Assembly (NCBI GenBank): GCA_947493705.1
Contig: CANLSH010000009.1
Span: 1-64,000, forward strand
DNA: 64,000 bases
DNA from: an uncultured Arachnia sp.
Lineage (GTDB): Bacteria > Actinomycetota > Actinomycetes > Propionibacteriales > Propionibacteriaceae
Direction of reading: 5' to 3'
The first letter of the stretch is position 1. Each line of letters begins with the position of its first letter. A program made the translations under genes and the position numbers. Of this stretch, positions 15,352-24,582 are shown one piece after another. The notes beneath the pieces were generated by a model. It had not been told where the DNA came from and did not search any database. It worked only from the letters and a program-made list of their open reading frames with translations.

Positions 15352-17178
15352 ATGTCTCTGCAGAATGAACTGCTTGGCTTTGCCACCTCGGTTGGCGACA
15401 TGTTCCGGATGCGTGTGGCGGAAACGCCGGATGTTCTGGCGTTCATGGAACCTGACCGGGCGGATGGCCCCAACACCTGGAAGAACTACACGTGGGCAGA
15501 GACCCGCGAGCACGTCGATGCGGTGGCCGCCGGTCTGCTTGCACGCGGGCTCCGTCCTGAACAGCGTGTCGCGATCATCTCCAACACACGATTGGAATGG
15601 ATCTTCGTCGATCTCGCGATCGCCTGTGCAGCCGGCGCCACCACCACGGTCTACCCGAACACCGCCTCCGGGGACGTTGACTACATCCTGAACGACTCCG
15701 GCTCGGTCATCGTGGTGGCCGAAAACACGGAGCAGATGGAGAAGGTGCTGGACGACGAGGCCCTCACAGCCGAGGTTCACACCATCGTCGTGATTGATCC
15801 TGCCGGCGTGGAGGAGACAGATCGCATCATCACCTACGCCACGCTGAAGCGGCTCGGAACGGAAGCACTCGCATCCAACGCCAAGATCGTGGACGACGCG
15901 ATTGCCAGCACCAACCACGACAGCCTCAGCACACTCATCTACACATCCGGCACCACCGGGCAGCCCAAGGGCGTGCGCCTGAACCACGGCTCGTGGGTGT
16001 ACGAGGGCGCCGGCACAAAACACTGGTATTTGCTGTCACCCTCAGATCTGCAATATCTGTGGCTCCCGTTGAGCCACGTCTTCGGCAAGGCCCTGCTCGC
16101 GGTCCAGCTGTCCTACGGGTTCGCCTCCGCGGTGGATGGCCGCATTGACCGCATTGTGGCCGGTCTGGGCGAAGTGAAACCCACGTTCATGTGTGGCGCT
16201 CCCCGTATCTTCGAGAAGGTGCGGGCCGCAGTGCTGACCGGCAGCACTGGGCTCAAGGGCAGAATCGCCCGGTGGGCCTTCGCCACCGGGGCGAAGACCC
16301 GCCCCTATCGCCTTGAGGAACGTGAGGTGCCGAAACTGCTGGGCATCCAGTACAAGGTGGCTGACAAGCTGGTGTTCAGCAAACTCAAGGAGAAGTTGGG
16401 TGGCAACATCCGCTTCATGATCTCCGGATCGGCGAAGCTGTCGTCGCAGGTACAGCAGTGGTTCTACTCCGCCGGGATCCTGATCGTCGAGGGCTACGGC
16501 TCCACGGAGACGAGCGCAATCGCCTTCCTGAACCTTCCCACGGACCCAAGGTTCGGGACCGTTGGCAAGGTCCTGCCCGGCATTGAGGCCAAGCTCGCCG
16601 ATGATGATGAGGTCCTGATCCGCGGACCGATCGTGACACCGGGCTACCACGGGAAGCAGGATCTGACCGACGAGGTGCTGGTGGACGGCTGGTACCATAC
16701 CGGCGACCTCGGCTCGTTCGATGCCGACGGCAACCTCAGCATCACCGACAGAAAGAAGGACCTCTTCAAGACCTCCGGCGGGAAATACATTGCGCCGCAG
16801 AAGGTGGAGGGCGCCCTGACGGCCAACATTCCCTACGTTTCGCAGGCCGTGGCCGTGGGCGATGGCCGCAAATACTGTTCGGCACTCCTGGTCCTGGATC
16901 CACCGCTGCTCCAGAAATGGGCCGACAAGCGCTCCATGTCACATCTCACCTATGCGGAGTTGTCACAACTGCCGGAGATCCATGACTCCATCGAGCGTCA
17001 GATCGAGAAGGCCAACACGCGGCTCGAGCGCTGGGAAACGGTCAAGCGGTTCGCCATTCTGGATCAGGAACTGACCGTCGCCAATGATCTGGTCACGCCC
17101 AACATGAAGGTGCGCCGCGCCGAAGTGTACGAACGCTATGCGGACCTCGTGGATTCCCTCTACGACAAGGAAGAGTGA
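15352..17178 (+). CDS. Long-chain fatty-acid-CoA ligase (AMP-forming)
   Basis: A 608-residue adenylate-forming enzyme that activates fatty acids to acyl-CoA via acyl-AMP. Motifs: P-loop LIYTSGTTGQPKGV, EGYGSTETSA, and the adenylate-binding DGWYHTGDLG followed by TDRKKDLFKTSGGKYIAPQ. Length and the GKYIAPQ motif fit the FadD15/long-chain clade. The ATG at 15352 (after GGAAGGGGATT) was chosen because the frame further upstream is antisense to the kinase gene and carries no family sequence. The thioesterase gene starts immediately at its stop (TGA then GTG), so ligase and thioesterase are co-expressed. Confidence 0.93.
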   Translation: MSLQNELLGFATSVGDMFRMRVAETPDVLAFMEPDRADGPNTWKNYTWAETREHVDAVAAGLLARGLRPEQRVAIISNTRLEWIFVDLAIACAAGATTTVYPNTASGDVDYILNDSGSVIVVAENTEQMEKVLDDEALTAEVHTIVVIDPAGVEETDRIITYATLKRLGTEALASNAKIVDDAIASTNHDSLSTLIYTSGTTGQPKGVRLNHGSWVYEGAGTKHWYLLSPSDLQYLWLPLSHVFGKALLAVQLSYGFASAVDGRIDRIVAGLGEVKPTFMCGAPRIFEKVRAAVLTGSTGLKGRIARWAFATGAKTRPYRLEEREVPKLLGIQYKVADKLVFSKLKEKLGGNIRFMISGSAKLSSQVQQWFYSAGILIVEGYGSTETSAIAFLNLPTDPRFGTVGKVLPGIEAKLADDDEVLIRGPIVTPGYHGKQDLTDEVLVDGWYHTGDLGSFDADGNLSITDRKKDLFKTSGGKYIAPQKVEGALTANIPYVSQAVAVGDGRKYCSALLVLDPPLLQKWADKRSMSHLTYAELSQLPEIHDSIERQIEKANTRLERWETVKRFAILDQELTVANDLVTPNMKVRRAEVYERYADLVDSLYDKEE

Positions 17179-18027
17179 GTGTTCTCGTTCCGCTGCCCCC
17201 TGCGCTGGTCAGATCTGGACGCGCAGGGGCACGTCAACAACTCCCACATCGTGGACTACATGCAGGAGGCGCGCGTCGCCTTCTTCCGCAGCGGACCAAC
17301 CTCAGCACTCCTTGACGCAGGCATCGTCGTGGTGGGCCATCAGGTGGAGTACCTCTCCAGCGTCGAGTACACACCCGAGGGTGTGGACATTGAACTCGGG
17401 GTGGCCTCCGTCGGCGGCGCCCGCTTCGAGGTGCTCTACACCCTCTCCCAGCAGTCGCGACCGGTGGCAAAGGCGCGCACCGTGCTCTGCCCGTATGACT
17501 TCACCACGGGTCGACCGGTGCGTCTCGCCCCCGAGGAACGGGACTTCCTCTCAGAAGCTGCAGTGGAGGCGGAACCCCTGCGCGCACTCAAGGCTGCGCC
17601 GCTGCAGCGACGGGGAACGCTGACGAAGCTGTATCCCCGATGGTCTGATCACGACTCCTATGGACACGTGAACAACGCCACGATGTATGACTACCTGCAA
17701 CAGGCGCGTATCGAGGTCACCGCCCAGTGGGATCCGACGATGGCCCGGGCCGGGGCGGGGGACTCGTCGTACTTCTGGTTGGTGGCACGCCAGGACGTGG
17801 ACTACGTCTCCCAGATGTCACACCGGCTCACCCCCTACGCAGTACGGACGGCACCCGAGAAGCTCGGCACCTCGTCCATGACGCTGGCCAGCGAGGTCTT
17901 CAATCCGGACGACGGCACAGTCTTTGCCCGTGGCCGCACCGTGGTGGTGTGCGCGGGCTCTGATCTGCACCCCACCCCTCTGCCGGATTCGATCAGGGAG
18001 CGGTTGGTGCCGCTCCTGCCCGGCTGA
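17179..18027 (+). CDS. Acyl-CoA thioesterase with two hotdog domains
   Basis: A 282-residue protein made of two 4HBT-type hotdog units. The first (about 1-125) carries RWSDLDAQGHVNNSHIVDYM and the second (about 150-280) PRWSDHDSYGHVNNATMYDY. Each has the catalytic Asp and HVNN turn of the YbgC/FadM-like thioesterase family. It probably hydrolyses acyl-CoA made by, or competing with, the ligase directly upstream. The GTG start abuts the ligase stop with no spacer. The last 35 bases overlap the 3' end of the convergent membrane-protein gene. Confidence 0.9.
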   Translation: MFSFRCPLRWSDLDAQGHVNNSHIVDYMQEARVAFFRSGPTSALLDAGIVVVGHQVEYLSSVEYTPEGVDIELGVASVGGARFEVLYTLSQQSRPVAKARTVLCPYDFTTGRPVRLAPEERDFLSEAAVEAEPLRALKAAPLQRRGTLTKLYPRWSDHDSYGHVNNATMYDYLQQARIEVTAQWDPTMARAGAGDSSYFWLVARQDVDYVSQMSHRLTPYAVRTAPEKLGTSSMTLASEVFNPDDGTVFARGRTVVVCAGSDLHPTPLPDSIRERLVPLLPG

Positions 18028-18832
18028 GTTGATAATTGCGGTTGATGGCGTCCTCCAGGGCTCTACCGCGCACGAGCCAGGCGCAGGAGAACGCGACGAT
18101 GGCGCCGGCTTCGGCCCAGAACACCGGACGGAAGTGACCGAGGACGAAAATGATCTCTGCTGGCAGGAACTGCCAGACGGCTATGAAGGCGCAGGCCGCC
18201 ACAATGATCCAGCCGCACGTCAGATAGATCTTCACCCGCTTCACCGCGCCATCGCTGCTGACCACGCTGCGAGGCAGGAGCACGAGACAGAAAACGGCCA
18301 GGCAGATGAAGAACACCGAGGCGCCGATGCTGTGGATGAAGGCTGCTGATCTGTCGCCGATGATGCACTGGACGAGCGTGCACCTGTCGTCATTGCGGGG
18401 AGTAATGGGTGCGAAGGCGATGATGACGGCTGCGACTCCAGCAATTTTGCCCACCCGTCGATCTGCGCGCAGGTCATCGTCACGATCACTGAAACCTCGG
18501 TAGCTCCACAGGAACAGGGCCATCGTGATCAGCGTGCCCACCATCAGATCACGCACCGGCGTGTAGTAGTACTCCGAGAGACTTCCGCGGATCGACGAGC
18601 CGGTCAGCAGACTCCAGGCCAGCATCGAGCCCGGAAGGAAGAGGCCGAGCAACGCGATGGCGCGGCCGGTGGTGAGGAAGGACACCACCAACTGGTGGCT
18701 GGCCTGACCTGTGCTGTTCTCCGGTTGTAGCTGCGGCCCCTTGGGCTGAGCCATCGCGGCGCCCTGGGCCGAAATTGTGTCCTGGGGAGGGCCGAACCTG
18801 GCGCGCTTGCGCATCGCCTGCCGCACGGTCAT
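17993..18832 (-). CDS. DUF998-like integral membrane protein
   Basis: A 279-residue protein with about six membrane segments and the segment SLSEYYYTPVRDLMVG, which is characteristic of DUF998-related membrane proteins of unknown function. One external loop contains RCTLVQC, a possible disulfide. The ATG at 18832 is tentative; an internal ATG 26 codons later would remove a basic N-terminus (RKRAR). The 3' end overlaps the convergent thioesterase gene by 35 bases. No operon partner is seen, and its function is unknown. Confidence 0.72.
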   Translation of the reverse strand: MTVRQAMRKRARFGPPQDTISAQGAAMAQPKGPQLQPENSTGQASHQLVVSFLTTGRAIALLGLFLPGSMLAWSLLTGSSIRGSLSEYYYTPVRDLMVGTLITMALFLWSYRGFSDRDDDLRADRRVGKIAGVAAVIIAFAPITPRNDDRCTLVQCIIGDRSAAFIHSIGASVFFICLAVFCLVLLPRSVVSSDGAVKRVKIYLTCGWIIVAACAFIAVWQFLPAEIIFVLGHFRPVFWAEAGAIVAFSCAWLVRGRALEDAINRNYQLSRAGAAPTAP

Positions 18833-18951
18833 ATCTCGTGTCCCCGTCCGCTGAATTCTGTGGCGCCAACATCCTGCCACATTGGATTACATCAGGGATG
18901 AACGTTTCCACGCCCCATCCCGACGCCGTGCTTCCCGTGTGAGACGATGAT

Positions 18952-18963
18952 GTCAACGTTAAC
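18952..18963 (+). promoter_or_regulatory. LacI-type operator candidate upstream of araB
   Basis: GTCAACGTTAAC at 18952-18963 is a near-perfect 12-base palindrome with a central CG (positions 3 and 10 mismatch). That is the form of LacI/GalR-family operators. It lies about 28 bases before the araB ATG at 18991, where repressor binding would block transcription. No LacI-family gene occurs in the window. Confidence 0.5.
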
Positions 18964-18990
18964 CGTACGTCTGTGCACTGGGAGGTCTGC

Positions 18991-20673
18991 ATGGTCCACA
19001 CTCGGGAACCGCTGCTGGTGGGAGTCGATTTCGGCACCCTCTCGGGAAGGGCGGTGATCATCCGGGCACGCGATGGTGCCGAGCTGGGCTCGGCGGTGCA
19101 TGACTACCAGCACGGCGTCATGGAGTCGCGTTTGGATGCCGGTGACCGACGACGGCTGGGACCGGACTGGGCACTGCAGAACCCTGACGACTATCGCGAC
19201 GTGCTGCGTCGCGCTGTCCCAGCGGCGCTGCAGGCTGCGGGAGTCGACCCCCAGGACGTTGTGGGGATCGGCGCGGACTTCACTGCATGCACCATGGTTC
19301 CCGTCACTGCGGACGGGACTCCCCTGAGTGAGCTGGAGCAATTCGTCAACACGCCGCATGCCTACGTCAAGTTGTGGAAACATCACTCGGCGCAGCCGCA
19401 GGCGGATCGCATCACTGACCTCGCCCACGAGCGGTCGGAGCCGTGGATTGCCCGATACGGAGGGCTGATCTCCTCGGAGTGGGAGCTTGCCAAGGGTCTG
19501 CAGGTCTTCGAGGAAGCGCCCGAGGTGTATGAGGCAATGGAGCATTGGGTGGAGGGGGCTGACTGGATTGTGTGGCAGCTCTGCGGAACCTACGTCCGTA
19601 ACGCCTGCACCGCTGGCTACAAGGGCATGTACCAGGACGGCCAGTATCCCAGCACTGACTACCTGGAGTCCCTGGCGCCGGGCTTCGGGAGCTTCATCGT
19701 CGACAAGGTGGAGCACCCCATTGCGGATCTTGGAAGCAGGGCTGGCGGCCTCACCGCTGAAGCCGCCGAGTGGACGGGGCTCCCGGAAGGGACAGCCGTG
19801 GCCGTGGGCAATGTCGACGCGCATGTCACCGCGCCCGCAGCTCAGGCCACGGGACCGGGACAGCTGGTGGCCATCATGGGTACCTCCACCTGTCACGTCG
19901 TGAGCGGGAAGGAACTGCGCGAAGTCCCCGGGATGTGTGGCGTGGTGGACGGTGGCATCATCGCGGGCCGCTGGGGTTACGAGGCGGGACAGTCAGGTGC
20001 GGGCGACATTCTGGGCTGGTTCGTCGACAACTGTGTCCCCGGCCAGTACGCGGCAGCAGCTGACGCAGCGGGCATGGGGGTGCATGAGTACCTGTCGTCG
20101 TTGGCCGAGAAGCAGGCAGTGGGTGAGCACGGGCTCGTCGCTCTGGACTGGCACTCGGGCAACCGGTCCGTTCTCGTTGACCACGAGTTGTCCGGGGTCA
20201 TGATCGGGCAGACGCTCGCGACGAAACCGGAGGACCAGTACCGCGCGCTGGTGGAAGCCACGGCTTTCGGCACACGCACCATCGTGGAGGCTTTCATCAA
20301 TTCTGGGGTGAACATCACCGAGTTCATCGCCGCTGGAGGGCTTCTCCGCAATCGGTTCCTGATGCAGGTCTACTGCGACGTGCTGGGAATGCCGCTGTCG
20401 GTCATCGAGTCCGAGCAGGGTCCCGCACTGGGCGCGGCCATCCATGCGGCTGTCGCCGCAGGTCTGTACAAGGACGTCGAGGCGGCCGGCGAGGCCATGG
20501 GCAGCCGTCAGCAGGACGCCTATACGCCCAATCCCGAGGCCGTGACGGCATACAACAAGCTGTTCGAGCTCTACACCTTCGTCCACGACCACTTCGGCCG
20601 GGATCATCGCGAGATCATGCACACGCTGCGGGCCTTGCGGCGCGAAGCGCACGAAACGACGTCCTCCGCCTGA
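18991..20673 (+). CDS. araB: L-ribulokinase
   Basis: A 560-residue FGGY-family kinase; E. coli AraB has 566. The N-terminal phosphate loop is LVGVDFGTLSGRAVI, with the ribulokinase-type long insertion and SSEWELAKGLQ. The C-terminal ATP-binding region includes MGTSTCHVV and LGAAIHAAVAAG. It phosphorylates L-ribulose to L-ribulose-5-phosphate in arabinose catabolism. The ATG at 18991 has GGGAGG upstream. Neither araA nor araD is nearby, so it either serves a pathway encoded elsewhere or acts on another ketopentose. A LacI-type palindrome at 18952-18963 probably controls it. Confidence 0.9.
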   Translation: MVHTREPLLVGVDFGTLSGRAVIIRARDGAELGSAVHDYQHGVMESRLDAGDRRRLGPDWALQNPDDYRDVLRRAVPAALQAAGVDPQDVVGIGADFTACTMVPVTADGTPLSELEQFVNTPHAYVKLWKHHSAQPQADRITDLAHERSEPWIARYGGLISSEWELAKGLQVFEEAPEVYEAMEHWVEGADWIVWQLCGTYVRNACTAGYKGMYQDGQYPSTDYLESLAPGFGSFIVDKVEHPIADLGSRAGGLTAEAAEWTGLPEGTAVAVGNVDAHVTAPAAQATGPGQLVAIMGTSTCHVVSGKELREVPGMCGVVDGGIIAGRWGYEAGQSGAGDILGWFVDNCVPGQYAAAADAAGMGVHEYLSSLAEKQAVGEHGLVALDWHSGNRSVLVDHELSGVMIGQTLATKPEDQYRALVEATAFGTRTIVEAFINSGVNITEFIAAGGLLRNRFLMQVYCDVLGMPLSVIESEQGPALGAAIHAAVAAGLYKDVEAAGEAMGSRQQDAYTPNPEAVTAYNKLFELYTFVHDHFGRDHREIMHTLRALRREAHETTSSA

Positions 20674-20710
20674 TCCTTCCGCGGTGTCGAGGACATGGCA
20701 CAGTAGGGGC

Positions 20711-21415
20711 ATGGCCCGATCCATTGTCATTCTCACCGGTGCTGGAATGTCCGCCGAATCCGGCATCGCCACGTTTCGGGATTCCGACGGTCTGTGGGAG
20801 AACCACAGACCGGAAGACGTCGCCACCCCCGAGGCCTTCGCGGCGGACCCTGATCTCGTGCACCGCTTCTACAACGCGCGCCGGCGACAGCTGACCGATG
20901 GCGTGGTGGCGCCCAATGCGGCGCATGTGGCGCTGGCTCGGCTGGAACACGAACTGGACGGCGACCTCCTGCTGGTCACTCAGAACATCGACGATCTGCA
21001 CGAACGGGCAGGCTCCGCCAACGTGCTCCATATGCATGGCGAACTACTGCGCTCCCGCTGCCGTGCCTGCGATTCCGTGAGCGAATTCCGCGGCGACGTC
21101 GATGCCAGTACCCGCTGTCCGGTGTGCGGGACCGAGGGGGAGATGCGGCCGCACGTCGTCTGGTTCGGCGAGATCCCTCTGGGCATGGATCAGATCTTCA
21201 CCGCACTCGAACGCTGTGACGTCTTCGCCGCCGTCGGGACCAGTGGCAACGTCTATCCGGCTGCCGGCTTCGTGCAGATGGCACGAGCGGCTGGCGCCCA
21301 CACCGTCGAGCTCAACCTGGAGCCATCGTGGGTGAACACCGATTTCGAGGAGACCCGGTTGGGGCCGGCCGGCACGGTGGTCCCGCAATGGGTGGACGAG
21401 GTGCTCGGAGCGTGA
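20711..21415 (+). CDS. cobB: NAD-dependent protein deacylase, sirtuin
   Basis: A 234-residue class III sirtuin. Motifs: NAD-binding GAGMSAESGIATFR near the start, TQNIDDLHERAG, catalytic histidine in HMHGELLR, zinc ligands CRAC and CPVC, and PHVVWFGE. It removes acetyl or other acyl groups from lysines, classically re-activating acyl-CoA synthetases. That makes the acyl-CoA ligase 3.5 kb upstream a plausible but unproven target. The ATG at 20711 places the GAGMS motif at the usual distance from the N-terminus. The gap after araB is only 37 bases, so read-through is likely. Confidence 0.94.
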   Translation: MARSIVILTGAGMSAESGIATFRDSDGLWENHRPEDVATPEAFAADPDLVHRFYNARRRQLTDGVVAPNAAHVALARLEHELDGDLLLVTQNIDDLHERAGSANVLHMHGELLRSRCRACDSVSEFRGDVDASTRCPVCGTEGEMRPHVVWFGEIPLGMDQIFTALERCDVFAAVGTSGNVYPAAGFVQMARAAGAHTVELNLEPSWVNTDFEETRLGPAGTVVPQWVDEVLGA

Positions 21416-21441
21416 CGCCGTGGCGGCGCCCGCTGACTGGG

Positions 21442-23163
21442 TCAGGCTGATCCTCCGCGATCCAGGACGATGACGTCCGGGGGATCCCCGCCAATCACGA
21501 GTAGATCCTCACCCGCATGGGTGCTGAGCAACTCACGCAACACCTCTTCAGACCAGTCAGGTCTGATGCCGTCGGCCCTGGCGAGCAATTGCACCCGTGC
21601 CCCGGTGTAGTGCGAGAGGGACTGTGCCAGATCCGGCGAGGGGGCGCCGACGAGGATCACCGACCGGGGTCCGGCGGGCTGGTCCGGAAGAGCCACCGTG
21701 CGGTCCTCCTTGTGCACCGCCCAGTGGTAGGCGGAGACGGCGGCGGCAGTGACGAGCACACCGAGGGCGTAGCGCATCGAACGGACGGTTTCCCCGGACG
21801 TCGTGCCCGCGAAGATGTCCTCCAAGAGCACGAACACAGCGACGATGAGCGCCACCACGGCGGCGACGCCGACGACACCGAAAAGCAACACCAAGTAGAT
21901 CCTGCGTGTGGGGGAGGTGGTTTCCGTGACCGGATCACTTGCCCGTGCACGCTGAATGCGGCCCCAGAAGAGCAACCACAATGGCACATTGACCACCAGA
22001 AGTGTCACGGCGCCGAGCAGTGTGTTCGTGACCGAGACGCCGAGGTCGAGCCCCGGGGTGAAGGCCTCGATGACCGCGACGATCACCATCCCCACGCCAG
22101 CGGCAGAGGCGAGCAGCCCGATGGCCGAGACCAAGTACTCATAGACACGGCGCACCTCGGTACGACTTGCCCGGGCCTCCGCCAGGACCGCGCCGTGGTA
22201 CCACCAGATGAGCATCCCGACGATGGTGAAGGCAAAGGCGCGCGGCGAATCGATGAAGTGTTGCTGCGCACTCGCGGCGAAGGGGTCACCGAGCAGCCAT
22301 ACCAGCACCTGCCACAGCAAGAGGCTGGCGGCCACCAGTCCAGTGAGCAATCCGCCGCCCACTCCTATGGGAAGTACGACGACCAGCCACGGCGTACTGC
22401 GCGGCAGCCCCGCTGCGGCTCCCAACCAATAGCGAACCCATACCAGGGCCCCCGTGGCGAAGGTGGCGCCGTGTTTGGTGAGGAGCCCGCCAGTCCCGAA
22501 AGTCAGTTGGCCCGCGTTGTGCAGGAGGAGAACCTCAAGGCTGGTGGTGAGTAGAAGACCCAGGCCGACGGCGACTGTCACGAGTCCAATCAGGGAACCG
22601 AGCAGGAGGTGGGGTCTGTTGCGAGTCTCACCGAGACGACGTGCCAGGCTCCAGTGGAGGAGCCAGAGGGCACCCCACACGAACAACTCGGCCAGGGGAC
22701 GGACATCGAAGCCGCCCCTCAGCACAGCGGAGAGGAGGTCGCGGAGCGCGAGCATCGCGACCAACAGTGACGTCAAGGCGGTCAGCGTGAGGTAGAGGTC
22801 GTAGGCACTTGCCGCTGCCTCGCGTGGATCCCTTCGAATGGAGCGGCGGGTCCACCACGCGATCAGACATGCCAACGGCGCTCCGACGAGCACGAACGAC
22901 AGAGGCTGGGCAAGGGTGTCACCCTCAGAGGTATCGACGCCGAGAGCTCGTCCCAGCAGGTCTGCCATACCGATGGCGGCCACGACGGTGAGCGCAAACA
23001 GGAGCAGGTACTGGAAGAAGCGGCGCACGCTGCTCGTTCCACCATCGCTGCTTGCCCCGCTGCCCGGGCTCGTAGTGTCCCCGCGTCTGCGGATGGCAAG
23101 CACGATGATCACCGCCACCACGATGGGGCTGATGATGGCGAGCGGTACCAGGAGAAATGTCAC
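21442..23163 (-). CDS. Large polytopic membrane protein, DUF5671-like
   Basis: A 573-residue protein with roughly twelve to fourteen hydrophobic segments spread along residues 5-475. A cytoplasmic C-terminal region of about 85 residues (VILVGAPSPDLAQSL, LLVIGGDPPDVIVLD) follows. The repeated pattern FFQYLLLFALTVVAAIGMAD / RRIYLVLLFGVVGVAAVVAL is that of DUF5671 domains, here several copies in one chain. There is no transport or catalytic motif. The start is a GTG at 23163. It follows the small anchored protein gene by 12 bases, so the two form an operon. Function unknown. Confidence 0.75.
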   Translation of the reverse strand: MTFLLVPLAIISPIVVAVIIVLAIRRRGDTTSPGSGASSDGGTSSVRRFFQYLLLFALTVVAAIGMADLLGRALGVDTSEGDTLAQPLSFVLVGAPLACLIAWWTRRSIRRDPREAAASAYDLYLTLTALTSLLVAMLALRDLLSAVLRGGFDVRPLAELFVWGALWLLHWSLARRLGETRNRPHLLLGSLIGLVTVAVGLGLLLTTSLEVLLLHNAGQLTFGTGGLLTKHGATFATGALVWVRYWLGAAAGLPRSTPWLVVVLPIGVGGGLLTGLVAASLLLWQVLVWLLGDPFAASAQQHFIDSPRAFAFTIVGMLIWWYHGAVLAEARASRTEVRRVYEYLVSAIGLLASAAGVGMVIVAVIEAFTPGLDLGVSVTNTLLGAVTLLVVNVPLWLLFWGRIQRARASDPVTETTSPTRRIYLVLLFGVVGVAAVVALIVAVFVLLEDIFAGTTSGETVRSMRYALGVLVTAAAVSAYHWAVHKEDRTVALPDQPAGPRSVILVGAPSPDLAQSLSHYTGARVQLLARADGIRPDWSEEVLRELLSTHAGEDLLVIGGDPPDVIVLDRGGSA

Positions 23164-23175
23164 GTGATCACCCGT

Positions 23176-23598
23176 TCACTGGCACTCGTAAAGGGGCCAG
23201 GGTTCCCCCGTGATGAGCCATGTCCCCGAGTCGCGACGCAGCGTGAAATCCTCGCTGTGCGACCAGCCACCGTCGAAGCCCGAGCCCTCCTCGATCTGCA
23301 ACTGGACCGTCGCCGAGTCCTCTTTCGTCTCAGTCTTGATCACAGCAACCCGGGCCGTGTCGGAGATGTAGATGTCGCGCAAGGAGTCCTCGCAGTTGGA
23401 TGCGGGGTCCAGATACTTCTTGGCGGCTGCGACGTCGTCGTTGAACAGATCTCGAACATAGAGCTGGACGACTCCCTCGGGCGTCGTGGCGTCGAGCGTG
23501 GGACGATCACGGCTGCTGGACACGACGGCAGCGACGACGGCAAGCGCCACCACAAGTACGGCCACGACCGCCAGGATGATGCCGGGTCGAACTCTCAT
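23176..23598 (-). CDS. Small membrane-anchored extracytoplasmic protein
   Basis: A 140-residue protein with an N-terminal hydrophobic anchor or signal (VRPGIILAVVAVLVVALAVV) and an external alpha/beta domain: LYVRDLFNDDVAAAKKYLDP, then four beta-rich segments ending WLITGEPWPLYECQ. Two cysteines (in SNCEDS and YECQ) could form a disulfide. The pattern resembles the SnoaL/DUF4878-like lipoprotein-type domains that follow a membrane anchor in actinobacteria, but no firm family is claimed. The ATG at 23598 has AGGAGG 10-12 bases upstream. It lies 12 bases before the polytopic membrane protein gene. Confidence 0.72.
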   Translation of the reverse strand: MRVRPGIILAVVAVLVVALAVVAAVVSSSRDRPTLDATTPEGVVQLYVRDLFNDDVAAAKKYLDPASNCEDSLRDIYISDTARVAVIKTETKEDSATVQLQIEEGSGFDGGWSHSEDFTLRRDSGTWLITGEPWPLYECQ

Positions 23599-23706
23599 GT
23601 TTCCAGTATCCTCCTGAAGCGCGCGCGGGGAGGGATATCGGCGTGACGGCGTGGGTGAAGGCGGACGTTTCCAGGGCATTCGTGATCTGAGCCGGGCTGT
23701 GGCGGC

Positions 23707-24582
23707 TCAGGTTACTTCTGCCTCCGGGGGCTGGCAGGTGGGGCACCAGTAGGTGATGCGCTCACGTCCGGCCCGGGGGTCAGCGACGCTGGTGGCCCCG
23801 CCGAGGAAGCCGGAGCGGATCTGGGTGCCGCAGCGTCGGCAGGGTCGATTCTTGCGGCCGTAGACCCACGTGTTCTCACCTGGGCGATTGACGCCGGTGA
23901 AGACACGCAGGTTCTGGTGTCGGTTGGCGCGCATGCTCTGGGCTGCCAGGTCCATGACGCGTGCGGCATCCACCAAGCTGGCGGGCAACGAGGGATGGCG
24001 CCCCTGCAAGAAGCACAGTTCATTGCAGTAGACGTTGCCCACCCCCGCCAACACACGCTGGTCGAGCAGAGTCTCGCCCAGGGCGCGCTGTCCCTGGGCG
24101 ACGAATCTTCGGACGGCTTCGTCACGCCCCGGGATCTCCCACCGGCCGGGCTCGTCCCAGTCCGGGTCCAGCGGATCCGGGCCCAGATGAGAGGTGTGTT
24201 CCGGATACTTCACGGCGTCGAAGAGCTCAATTCTTCCCAACTCGTGGCCAACCAACTCCACCTCCCGAGCCGGGTCCGGGAATCCTTCCACCCGCACCAC
24301 CAGCCGGGCGGTGTGGCCCGGGGAGCGCCATTTTGTTCCGACCGGGTGGATGTTCCAGATGCCCTCCATGCGCAGGTGGGTGTAGAGGACACGGGTATGG
24401 CCGTCGGCATCGGTACAGTCCCAGTACAGGCTCTTGCCCCATGCCCATACCCGGTCAATGCGACGTCCGGCCAGGGTCTCCGTCGCGAGGTGAGGGACTC
24501 TGAAGTCTGACGCCGTGATCAACCGGCCGGTCAGGGAGGCCATGCGCTCGGCGAGGCGATGGACGGTGTCACCCTCGGGCAT
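23707..24582 (-). CDS. nei: Endonuclease VIII-like DNA glycosylase (Nei)
   Basis: A 291-residue Fpg/Nei-family bifunctional glycosylase/AP lyase that removes oxidised bases. The N-terminus PEGDTVHRLA supplies catalytic Pro1 and Glu2, the helix-two-turn-helix is QRVLAGVGNVYCNELCF-like, and the C-terminal zinc finger has CRRCG and CPTCQ. The ATG at 24582 is fixed by the requirement that MPEG be the N-terminus. It overlaps the lhr stop by 14 bases, so the two are co-translated; the same lhr-nei pairing is known in mycobacteria. A second paralogue lies at 47682. Confidence 0.94.
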   Translation of the reverse strand: MPEGDTVHRLAERMASLTGRLITASDFRVPHLATETLAGRRIDRVWAWGKSLYWDCTDADGHTRVLYTHLRMEGIWNIHPVGTKWRSPGHTARLVVRVEGFPDPAREVELVGHELGRIELFDAVKYPEHTSHLGPDPLDPDWDEPGRWEIPGRDEAVRRFVAQGQRALGETLLDQRVLAGVGNVYCNELCFLQGRHPSLPASLVDAARVMDLAAQSMRANRHQNLRVFTGVNRPGENTWVYGRKNRPCRRCGTQIRSGFLGGATSVADPRAGRERITYWCPTCQPPEAEVT

